Shown: positions 55,377 through 64,000 of the stretch, piece by piece
How the letters are laid out: the number at the start of each line of letters is the position of its first letter
Numbering within the stretch: the first letter of the stretch is position 1
NCBI GenBank assembly: GCA_027605045.1
Contig: JAQFWX010000020.1
Span: 310,001-374,000 of the forward strand
DNA length: 64,000 nt
Direction of reading: 5' to 3'
Source: Phallus indusiatus
Taxonomy: Eukaryota > Basidiomycota > Agaricomycetes > Phallales > Phallaceae
Program-made: the position numbers and the translations under genes
The notes under the pieces: model-generated
What the model saw: only the letters and a program-made list of their open reading frames with translations
Told to the model about the DNA's origin: nothing
Databases searched by the model: none

Positions 55377-56930
55377 CTATAAATCAAACCAGGCTACATC
55401 ATCCTTCTCAATATTCTCCAGACAAACGGAAACAAAATCATGAACAACGGCGATGTCAGGGGGAGCATTGGTCAGGGGTCGTTGACGTGAATTAGAGCGA
55501 TGTTTTTTTGCTATACCTTCCGAATTTGCCGAGAAGGAATCTGACCGAGCGCGTTTAGTTGTTTTTCCTGATTGTCTGGATTCACTGGACCCAATTATTT
55601 GCGATCGCGATCCACTTGGGGTTTGACTTCCGAGTCGAGTTAACTTTGTGCCCATACTTGACTTCCCTGTGCCTGAAGAAACTCCAGAACGTTTTTTAGG
55701 AAGTGGAGGTTTAGGTCCTTGAATGGGAATCGGTGTTTCATCTATTGACATTCGTATGATTTCCTTGAGCAAAAGGCGTTTAAAGGCCTCATGAGAATGC
55801 CAAAACGGCATCTCTGGAAACCGTGACCAGCACATGCAGATATAGTCCCCCATGTCGAACAACATTTTTGCTAGAGATTGAAAAGCGGGATGTAACGACA
55901 TTTTCCATCCACCCTCTGTGCGACTTAAAAGATTGATTACGACATCGAGGTTGTGATCTAGCATCATACGGGAATGGAGAACTTTCAATACGGATCGTTG
56001 GAGATTACTGCGCTCGTCGCCGGGATATGGATCAGTTTCCGATGGCCATGCTTTTGCTAGGAACCATGCAATGATCCAATATATAGATTCCATATCATGA
56101 TGTGGCCGATGAGATGGAATAAGGTTACCAAGAGCAAACGGGTCGACTTCTGGGACATGCCCAGAAATAACCGATGCCAATAGCGCGTTGTATTTTTCAT
56201 ATCTTTCAGGCGTGTAAACGGTAAGATATTTGCTGAGAGTTTCGCTCTCAAGAGAGAATTGAGACAGGCTGATGGATGGGGAAGGTTTTGTGATACGCAG
56301 GAAGTCATAACCGGTTCTTTTGTATGCCAATTCACAAGCCATAAACATTGGCGTTCCCTGTGAGATATGTGAGCTATTAGTCATGTAATACAGATTTACG
56401 GACAATTCTTTTAGTCCCTTCACCGGGCTCTTTATCGTCTTGTAAGAGAGCCGCATTATCGAAGTCAGTTAATAGACAATGAGGCTGCGGGTCCGGTTCA
56501 TCCCTAGAATTATGTGAACAATAAGTCGTTGAACATAAATATCGGACACATACAAAATCTTTCCTATGTTCGGATGATCTACGACGTTATCGTTTCCGAC
56601 ATAATGCTGGGGTCTGCAAAGCACATTATACCAGCTGACGTCTCGGTGCAGAACACCTCGTTCAACCGCTCTTTCGTGAGCTGAAAAAGGCTAAGCAGCA
56701 GAATGAATGATTCAAATAGCACCCACACCTTCTATTGCGTCATACATGACCTTCAAAAATTCAAGAACGCTCTTACACGCACTTAGCCTTAGACCGGTGC
56801 TTCCCATTATGAGCCGATGTTTTGTCCGATCTTTAGTACTCAGGTTCAGATTTCCTTCAGAAATTGGCCGAATTACTCCAGGAACAAATCCGTTCTCATG
56901 AATGCGTTGAAGAAGATTCCCTTCTTTCAT
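55377..56930 (-). pseudogene. FunK1 kinase, 5'-truncated, kinase C-lobe intact
   Basis: Exons 56930-56729, 56680-56554, 56503-56404 and 56357-55377. Exons 2 and 3 are 127 and 100 bases, the same as in the FunK1 gene at 7184. Present: NLLQRIHENGFVPGVIRPIS, HRDVSWYNVL, TDFDNAALLQDD, GTPMFMACELAYKRTGYDFL, HHDMESIYWIIAWFLAKAW and the Ser/Arg tail. Missing: about the first 345 residues, cut between codons for Glu-Ser and Asn-Leu-Leu. No stop or frameshift lies in what remains. The open frame has an ATG at 56930, so a short kinase of about 470 residues could be made, but the N-lobe is lost. The Plavaka gene begins 250 bases beyond the cut. Confidence 0.82.
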
Positions 56931-57181
56931 CAGTAATCTGGTTTCGCGGCGAGCGCTTAATGTTTAGTCTCAGACCTTGCGCATCTCACGCCTCGTTAAT
57001 CCGATGCTCTCAGACCGCCACAGACATTCTGAGACCGGGTACTTGCTCTTTTTTTAATTTTTTGTTATTTATCGCCGTATATTTATCCCGCTCCTTAATA
57101 CATGTCTGTTCTTACTTTCTTAATGTCCGATCAGTGAGTACTAGTGAGTGCTTGAGCGCACAGGTTGGATTCTGATGCTAT
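56931..57181. other. break between FunK1 truncation and Plavaka gene
   Basis: Contains a short repeat (TCTCAGACCTTGCGC, TCTCAGACCGCCACAG, TCTGAGACCGGG, near 56973-57036). These may be sub-terminal repeats of the Plavaka element; I could not find the matching inverted end on the other side. Confidence 0.35.
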
Positions 57182-60175
57182 CTAGAAAACACTTTGGTAT
57201 GTCGCTTTGCTATCAAAACTATTGATCCAAAATTCATCCACTCGTGCTATACAGTTACCTCCATTGATTCTTTCTCCTCCACCATCCAAATCTATCCCTA
57301 AACTCCCAAACTTCGGTGACAGTGGACATGGCTGCACAACAGAGTCTAGCCGGATGATCTCGCATCTGCGCGAACCATCGTCGTTGTAAGCCTTGACTGC
57401 TGTATACATCTTCATGACGGGATCCAACTGATGTATATTAAACAGTTCAATGAATGCGAGATGGGGCGACATTTGGTCCAGCGCTGGGCGAAAGACCATC
57501 CGGAGTTGACCAATCTGGAAACCTAAAATAAGGTAGGTTTATCAATGTCTGCAAGCTGTGTGAAAGAATGACCTTTTATTCCAACTTGAAGAGCATCGCC
57601 ATCCGGATCTGTATCAATAAAAACCACATTACCGACACCCATATTTGGCGGCGGCGCACGAAGTATACATGTCTCGGCTCGATCATGTATTGGATCCAGT
57701 ACCGGAAGTATAATCCGAAATATCGACCAAATATCCAAAGAAGAATACTTGTCCGGCATTGCATCTACCATATAGGCCCATCCTCGTCCTTCAGCCGTAT
57801 CACCGTATAATAATTTGGCTTCGTATCGCTGGACGGCACCTTCGAAAGCAGCGGTATCTACATTGTACCAGTCTTTTGAAAGTGCAATCTGAAGCCGCAG
57901 TTTACTCCAGCGAGGTCTTATGGCCAAAGTTGGCTGGTATACCTGAGTTGGAATTGGGATCAATGAGAGGTGCACTTGTTCCTCGGTGTCATTGTCTACG
58001 CTGTCTAACTCTTCTCCGTAAGATACTCCGTGTCGCCAGGCAAGATACCTGTCATTATAACAAATCTTCTCCGTGCGATCAAGCAACCGAACCATCTGTA
58101 GGGCATACTCTTTGTGTCCTACGTTATTGTAAAGTTCTTTTGCGATTTTGATGTGATAATGTTCTGATGTTTCTGTGCAATAGTTCGCGGTCGCGCCTAA
58201 CCTTCGAATGAACTCCGGATAATGAAGACGAGTATGAAGTTTCGGAATATTGAAGTGTTCAATTACACCTCTTTTTCCTCTGCGCGCACGAGTCAAAATG
58301 AAAATATCTTTGTGTTCGTGGAACGTGTCATTGTAAGCGCTAAGTTGACAGAGTGTTTCTTCGGTGTGCGAATGATATTGAGCTGTATAGATGAAATCAA
58401 GCTCCGCTCTTGTTGCACGGATTGCCTCTCGCGGGATCTTTGTATGACCGCTAATAGCAGTCAAGAAGTATTTTTGAAGATCTCGATGCTCCTTGCCTGA
58501 CCACTGGGAAATCTTCGAGATTCCTGCTGTGAAGTGTCGAGATCCTGGCCACTTTGGCATTCGCGTAAGTCTCGAATCCAGCTCTGCTTTTCCTATTAGG
58601 TTTACATTCCACGTAACCAGATGATCTTTAAAGGCCTTATGAAGACCGTGTAAGACATCAGGGCAAATAACTTTGCAAATGTCAAGTTTAGTAAAGTCCT
58701 TCCACCATGGTTCTTCAACGCCGCTAAGGCCAATCTCTTTAGCTTCCTGTGCAAACTTCCATGTATCCGCTTCAGGCCATTTTTGACGAATCCTTCGAAG
58801 TTTTTTGAGAATTGAAATACCAGTACGAGGCCTGTGTTCAGCATTAAGCCCAAGTTCTGAGTGGTCAACTTCGCAAGGGACACATTTGCCAGCACCAAGA
58901 CATGCAATAAGTGCTTGTTCTGGGAGATCGCAGATGTACGCAATTAGCCGTAAGATTTCCATCCTTATATATCCTTCGCTATCAACCATTTTGACAGGTA
59001 TTGTTTCGTGCTTTTGAAGACTGGCCAGAACAATAAATGTGCACTCGTGATACAATCGGCTCTGCAAGATTCCAGGCATTTCTTTTCTTTGCGTTTGTGT
59101 TGCAAACTCGAGATTTGGAAATTTTCCTTCTGGAAGGTAAGCAATGCACAGAAAGGCTCGGCGACTTGGTGCTGAACGAACACGTTCCCGAATGTGTGCA
59201 GACGAAAGTAACAATGGCTTCGTTTTTTTGTCCCCGGAGAAGTTTGTTAAGTGAGTACTGTCACTTGAAAGAATATAGGGATGAATCGTGATGTCTTCTG
59301 GGTATTCAGATTGCATCTCCATCCATGCATCGCCCGTTGCCATCTCGTTGTAGCAACGCTCTGTCATAGCTTCATCAAGATATTCCTCGTAGGGTATGTA
59401 ATCCTTTTCTCCCGTAAATTCAGGATTAGCTTCTAGCCATTTCAGGCATTCTAAAGCATCCCTGTATAATAACAACTGCGGGTCATTAGGTGCTTCGGGA
59501 AGAGTCACCCATACCGCTTTCCAAGGTGGCACTCCGGACAATGATTCAATCCTGTTGGTCAAATCTTTTGCTGTTTTAAATGACGGTGCGTGATTTCCAA
59601 GGTTTCGGACCTGATGAACAATATCAGGATGTTTGATGAGAAAAGAAACTGATAAAACTAACCCAGTCCGATTTCAGGAACTCATCCACTCTGGTAGTGG
59701 GAAGTCCACTAGATGCAATCCACTTTGCAAACTGCCACTCGTCCATGCTTGCAAAAGGATATGTTACATTGTTTTGATCAACTTCTCTTGCTCTCGTTGC
59801 TTCATATGGAGTCTGTCCCCTGCCGTATGTTCGATTATCCCGTGTGAATGGATAATGTCGGTAACGGTAAGAAGTATCGTTCAATTCATCCGAAGGATCA
59901 ACATGTGATAAATTGAATAGGACTGGTTCAGCACTCGAGTCTTCCATCATCAGATTGCTACTTTCATCGTCCTGCGCCAATCCAGTTGTTTCATCATGCG
60001 CGGGTCCTGATTGTATTGTTGGCCAATTTTCAACGTCATCGGCATCATACAATGGTAAAGCCTGGGCGGTTTTCTCTATCCAATCATTGCATGGTCTTGA
60101 CTTGCTAATGTGGGTTTGTAGTGCCCGTGAAGATTTGAAGAATTTAACGCAAGTTGGTGCTGGACATAATACCAT
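57182..60175 (-). CDS. Plavaka transposase (CACTA-related), full-length gene
   Basis: Exons 60175-59663, 59610-57573 and 57522-57182 give 963 residues with no lesion. The N-terminus has a zinc finger of form C-x4-C-x12-H-x6-C (CPAPTC ... TH ... RPC). The middle follows the Plavaka pattern known from Agaricomycetes: SGVPPWKAVWVTLPEAPNDP, YILSSDSTHLTNFSGDKKTK, LIACLGAGKCVPCEVDHSEL, NAEHRPRTG, DICKVICPDVLHGLHKAFKD, SRHFTAGISKISQWSGKEHR and RLHYPEFIRRLGATANYCTE. The C-terminal exon (GQLRMVFRP ... PLSPKFG) matches the usual end. The acidic residues in LSSDSTH, CPDVLH and NYCTETSEHYH are candidates for the catalytic triad. Moves DNA by cut and paste. Terminal inverted repeats were not identified, so whether the element is complete is open. 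Confidence 0.88.
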
Positions 60176-60360
60176 TTTTGGATAATAATAGTGTTCTCTA
60201 AAATTATGTAACTATGCATACTGGGGTGAAAATATTTAGCGCTGTGACTAACAACTTTACAGTTTCACTTTTTTTTCTAATGGCTCCACGATCTTCGATA
60301 CCTAATGTCAAGCGTGTATCAAAGCAAACACGAAAAAATATGGTTTGGAATATACAATCT
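60176..60360. other. spacer between the Plavaka gene and the second LTR
   Basis: No gene supported; would contain the 5' end of the Plavaka element. Confidence 0.4.
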
Positions 60361-61153
60361 TGTCAAGGTCCGAGTCTTCGGATGAGTTCGAGGGATTCGA
60401 GAACGAGTTCGAGATCGATGAGGAACTTGGCTTCAACGTATGTTAAGGCTCTCAACGGGTTGCGACCTGCGGGTTTCCCACGACCCTTGAGCCAATCAGA
60501 TTGCAGGATTTCGCCCTTGACCCAAAAATCTTGCGTTCTGATTGGCTAATAGGGCGTGGGAATACCTGCGGGTCAAACCCGTTGAGAGCCTTAACGTATG
60601 TGTTGCGCCCGCTCCGGAAGGTCTGAGTTGTTCCTCGATTTGATTCGGTAACGATAAGTACTCACGACAATGATGTCCGACCACGATGACAATAACTTCG
60701 TCGGCGCAGACGACGAAGTTCGAGATCGAAGAAGAAGTTCGAGACGACTTCGAAGAAGTCGTCGAGCAAGAATCAGATAAAGAGAATATATTGAAACGAA
60801 CCAAAGTTCGATTTCAAGACGACTCTAACTATGTATTTTACATGGGTTTATATACATATTCTAGAGTCAGGGTCGAAGACAAAGAAATACAAGTTAGGAA
60901 GGTATTTCTTGCTTACATAATCGAACTCATGGAAAACATGAGTTTTCGCTAACTAAAGATTAAACAAAGGGAAATAATACGACGTCATGAGAACCTCTTA
61001 TATAAGTCATTCTAGAATAGATCGTTAGTCTAGACGCTAGTCTAGACTCGATTAGTTCGAGTGTAGTTCGGGTTCGGTTCGTCGAAGAGGTTCGGTCATA
61101 AATAGTTCGTCGGAAACGTATCGGAATCGAAGTCATGATTTCGGATCATGACA
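60361..61153 (-). repeat. probable 3' LTR of a second Ty3 chromovirus
   Basis: Coding-strand ends TGTCATGATCC and GGACCTTGACA form an imperfect inverted pair beginning TG and ending CA. The purine tract AAGGAGGGAGTAC (61154-61167) abuts the first end, as expected for a 3' LTR. A palindromic TATA-like CTTATATAAG is at 60997-61006. The right LTR lies beyond the window, so identity cannot be tested. Without the foldback element inside it the LTR is about 635 bases. The left border is the less certain one. Confidence 0.6.
60444..60593. mobile_element. 150-bp foldback (MITE-like) element, same family as 9087-15420
   Basis: Ends TAAGGCTCTCAACGGGTT in exact inverted orientation, flanked by the 8-bp repeat ACGTATGT (60436-60443 and 60594-60601). 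Inner segments also pair: CCCACG with CGTGGG and AGCCAATCAGA with TCTGATTGGCT. Most of the element can therefore form one long hairpin. The end differs from the element in the FunK1 gene only at the base after TAAGG and at the last base. No coding capacity. Confidence 0.88.
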
Positions 61154-61408
61154 GTACTCCCTCCTTAAGATCGAGCCTTCGAGATCTTCGTGATAAAAAT
61201 AGTCATGAATGACATCAGAAGACGTCACGACGTTCTAGACCTGTGACAAAAGTCTAGTCGTTAATAGAACCTTGCCTGATGGCCGACGAGTCATCAAAAT
61301 CTAAAAATAACTCAAGAAGACGGTGATTCGGGACCGAGCGTATGACATAATACAGTCACACGGTGAAAATTCTTGAAACCGTTGAGGACATATAAGTCCT
61401 CACCGCTC
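60602..61408. other. LTR remainder and leader of the antisense gene
   Basis: 61154-61167 is the purine tract of the second chromovirus. A repeated AGTCTAGAC is found near 61030-61050. Open frames such as 60686-60952 are Glu/Asp-rich but lie inside the LTR and are not called genes. Confidence 0.5.
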
Positions 61409-62711
61409 ATGTCGCTATCTCCCCCGTCTTCGTCTGCCACCCTCGCTCAGCCATCGATGTCGACCAAGAAGAAGGAACAACTGTCCCTCGACGCCAGCGA
61501 TGATGAAGACCAGCCCAAAACGTTCGACGCCCGTGTCAAGTGGGCCATCAAACATCGTCAGATCTTCGGATTTCCAGACAGTAAAGAGCTCGGCGTGCGT
61601 GTGAAGTCTCTAGCAAGTGACGACGAAGACGAAGAAGTGCGTTTCCATCAGGAAACGTACGAAAAGAAATATCGCGTTAAGAAGAAAGAATTCGAGGAGA
61701 AGAAGAGACAGAGGGAGGAAGAGGAGGAGGCGAAAACATTGGAGGCGTTTTTGGCAGAGAATCCAAAGTTGCGAAGCAAACTAAAGGTGTGTCGCAGTCG
61801 TTCTTTTATAGTTTTATCTAACATCGATATAGTTGTTGAATTCGGTGGATACTCCAGTCTCAGCTCCTGTCCCCAAGCCCACTGCCAAGTCAGTGGCATC
61901 ATCTTCAAAACGTTGTCTAGAAGAATCGGAAGCAGAGTCGGTCGTCTCGGTCAAGCGTCCAAAGACGCAAGTGGTCATGATAACGAAAGGTGGCGTGCTC
62001 AACCCGAAACCCTGCGATCTTTGCGTGGAGAAGGGGGTCGAATGTCGGACTCAAGTACCGTCCGACGCGAAGAGCGCCTGCTTCGTTTGCCACAAAGCCA
62101 AGTTGCGCTGTTCGTTGACTGGGAATCCAGTCATACCACGCGGTGCCAATCGCATCACCAGGAAGAAGAAGAAGACCGAAGACGTCATCGAAGTTGAGTC
62201 GGAAGAAGAAGAAAGCAAACCCCGTCGTTCGAATCGTTTGGCCCCAGAATCAGTCGGTGGAGAAGTCGTCGCCGAAGCCATCCGCGCACAAACGAAGGAA
62301 TTGGCCAACATCACGGCCATCTTGAAGAAGATCGAGCACCGCCTGGAGGTCTCCAACGAGGCCCAGGACATAGTCGTCGCAGATCTTCGGAAAGTCGCGG
62401 ATCGTTTGAGGATCGAGGATGGGGAGTCGACGTTCGGAGTAGCGGAGGGGTTCGGGTTCAAACGACGTAGCAGGGTTGTCGAAGAAGAAGTGACGGAAGA
62501 AATGAATCGTTGCGGAATCACACGGATCGTCAAGCAGGAGAAACTTGCAGAGGCAGCGCAAGTTCAAGAAGACGCCGAAGGTTCGGAGATCGAGATCATC
62601 GAAGGGAACGTCGAAGGAGAGGGAAGTAAGGGGAAAGAGAAAGAACAAGAAAGAGAAAGGGAAGAGAACGAGGAAAGGGAAGCTGAAGAGCTCCCAAGTA
62701 CTCTAATGTAA
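61409..62711 (+). CDS. zinc-cluster-like protein encoded antisense inside a chromovirus
   Basis: Exons 61409-61786 and 61833-62711 give 418 residues. The N-terminal half is charged (SASDDEDQ type, DARVKWAIKHRQIFGFPDSK, then a long Glu/Lys/Arg helix). The second exon holds a cysteine cluster CDLCVEKGVECRTQVPSD and CFVCHKAKLRC, similar to fungal Zn2Cys6 DNA-binding domains: six Cys with the typical K-x-x-C end. A coiled-coil segment follows (ITAILKKIEHRLEVSNEAQD) and then an acidic, low-complexity end. It runs opposite to the integrase, between its stop at 62899 and the purine tract at 61154-61167. The frame is clean, with a 46-base GT-AG intron ending in GATATAG. Role unknown; DNA binding is inferred from the Cys pattern. 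Confidence 0.75.
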
Positions 62712-62898
62712 TCCTAATAGTAGTAACAATAAATTGTTTTTTGTAACTTTGAAAATGCGTGAAAATTTCTTTAAGTTTCAGTTCGATGAGTTCGAAAATA
62801 AGATCGAAATCGGAAGGAAAAAACAAGAAATATGATGATAAGGAGTGCGAGTTCGAATTTCGGAAGAATATTTCGAGAAAAAGAAAAGAAAACATAAG

Positions 62899-64000
62899 TC
62901 ACTTTCGTACTAAATGTTGCCAATCGGGACCAGGTTTGTCCGGATACGCCTTATGAAAATCTTCGATGAGTTCTCGGGCGTGTTCGAGTTCGGAGGCTAT
63001 AAGCCAAGAAGATTCTTCATCAGTACCATCGTATCCAAGCCACTTAACTAGGTATAACAACGGACAAGCCCTCCTTCGATCGACTTTGGAGTCAAGGATG
63101 GCTTTGATTTCGTATTCGATTTCACCTTCGATTTCGACAGCCGGAGGTGGTTCTTGAACACGATTCGGAATGTTGTTGTCAGCAGCTGGTTCTAACATAG
63201 AAACATGAAAGACGGGATGGACAGTACGATAATTCTCTGGGAGTCGGAGAGTTCGAGTAACTTTATTCGGAATAGCGATGATTTCGAAAGGTCCGAGGTA
63301 CTTGTCTGATAACTTCTTTGAAGGTCTTGTAGTCGAAAAGAAGTCACCTTTAACGTAAACCTTAGAACCAATCGGAAAGTCCGGAGACTTCGATCGCTTA
63401 GCATCGGCAGGACCTTGATAACGTTTCTGAGCAAGTTCGATTTGAAGCTTGAGTTCGGAATGAATTTCGTCCAAGCGTGAGACAAAGTCGAGAGCTCGGG
63501 AAGACGTCAGAGGAAGGTCATGATTCACAGAGAGTCTCGGATGGTAACCCTTGTTCGCGAAGAATGGAGTTACACTTGTAGTAGCACTTTCAGCATTGTT
63601 GAACGCAAACTCAGCGAGAGGGAGTAAATCGGCCCAATTATCTTGCTGATAATTGCAGTAGATACGAATATACTGTTCGAGAGTTTGGTTAGTTCGTTCG
63701 GTCTGACCATCACCTTCGGGGTGGTAACCAGACGTAAAATGCAGTTCCATTTCGAGTGCTTTTCCGAGAGATCGAAAGAAGTGAGAAACAAACTCAGTAC
63801 CGTGATCGGAAGTGACATGAGAAGGAATACCATGTTTCGAGAAAACATGTAAAACGAAGAGTTGAGCGAGATCGGAAGAGGAAATGGTGTCAAAGGTCAG
63901 AATGAAAAGAGCATACTTTGTCAGTCGCTCTACAATGACTAGTATGGAGGTAAAACCGTTCGAAGGAGGCAGATGTTCGATGAAGTCCATGGAAATAGAA
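62899..64000 (-). CDS. pol: second Ty3 chromovirus, integrase core and chromodomain (cut by window edge)
   Basis: Open frame continues past the right edge. Core motifs: SMDFIEHLP (first Asp), TSDHGTEF (second Asp) and EGDGQTERTNQTLEQY (Glu). The GPFEI region and HPVFHVSMLEP are followed by a chromodomain (EYEIKAILDSKVDRRRACPL, LVKWLGYDG, SSWLIASELEHARELIEDFH). No lesion in the visible part. It differs clearly from the integrase at 9700-11247 and belongs to another chromovirus family. RT, protease and gag lie outside. Confidence 0.9.
   Translation of the reverse strand, partial: SISMDFIEHLPPSNGFTSILVIVERLTKYALFILTFDTISSSDLAQLFVLHVFSKHGIPSHVTSDHGTEFVSHFFRSLGKALEMELHFTSGYHPEGDGQTERTNQTLEQYIRIYCNYQQDNWADLLPLAEFAFNNAESATTSVTPFFANKGYHPRLSVNHDLPLTSSRALDFVSRLDEIHSELKLQIELAQKRYQGPADAKRSKSPDFPIGSKVYVKGDFFSTTRPSKKLSDKYLGPFEIIAIPNKVTRTLRLPENYRTVHPVFHVSMLEPAADNNIPNRVQEPPPAVEIEGEIEYEIKAILDSKVDRRRACPLLYLVKWLGYDGTDEESSWLIASELEHARELIEDFHKAYPDKPGPDWQHLVRK

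Noticed and set aside
60602..60952. Glu/Asp-rich open frame as a gene
   Set aside because: Lies inside the probable LTR and has no intron, domain or conserved start.
1..64000. tRNA and rRNA genes, bacterial-type operons, CRISPR arrays
   Set aside because: None recognised on reading; gene structure is eukaryotic throughout. A tRNA scan was not possible here, so a tRNA gene could have been missed.

Overview
The window is nuclear DNA of a filamentous basidiomycete, most likely an Agaricomycete (mushroom-forming fungus). Three things point there: short GT-AG introns of about 50-70 bases in almost every gene; gene families typical of that class (FunK1 kinases, aminoglycoside-phosphotransferase-like kinases, RlpA-like DPBB secreted proteins, DUF6533-like membrane proteins, GH79, lineage-specific F-box proteins); and basidiomycete mobile elements (Ty3 chromoviruses and a Plavaka transposase gene). 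The species cannot be named from sequence alone.

Layout. 1-810: the 3' part of an APH-like kinase gene that seems to lack its metal-binding loop. 1040-7110: a tandem duplication of about 3 kb, each copy with one small secreted DPBB gene (minus strand). 7184-16118: a FunK1 kinase gene broken by a nested insertion. A foldback, hAT-like element with an 8-bp target duplication sits in the last exon, and a complete Ty3/gypsy chromovirus with matching 351-bp LTRs and a 5-bp target duplication sits inside that element. 16610-37900: mostly single-copy genes: an ER-type short-chain dehydrogenase, two related small secreted cysteine-containing proteins, a multi-TM protein, a GH79 glycosidase, a long disordered protein, the exocyst subunit EXO70 and an HSL-family esterase.

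38178-56930: a lineage-specific array. F-box genes, sulfotransferase-like P-loop genes and FunK1 genes lie in two diverged tandem copies of one block, about 38980-49312 and 49323-56930. The first copy keeps intact F-box genes and also holds an extra F-box gene and a zinc-finger-like gene. The second copy is largely decayed. 57182-60175: a complete three-exon Plavaka transposase gene next to the truncated end of a FunK1 gene. 60361-64000: the 3' part of a second Ty3 chromovirus. Its probable LTR carries a second foldback element with the same terminal repeats as the one in the FunK1 gene, and a spliced zinc-cluster-like gene runs antisense between that LTR and the integrase.

How the parts fit. 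The housekeeping-like genes (EXO70, dehydrogenase, GH79, esterase) look intact. The flanks are fast-evolving accessory DNA in which duplication and nested transposition have made and broken FunK1, F-box and sulfotransferase-like genes. The observations I rate highest are the nested insertion, the evidence that the chromovirus may prime its own reverse transcription, the shared foldback element family, and the antisense zinc-cluster gene inside a chromovirus.
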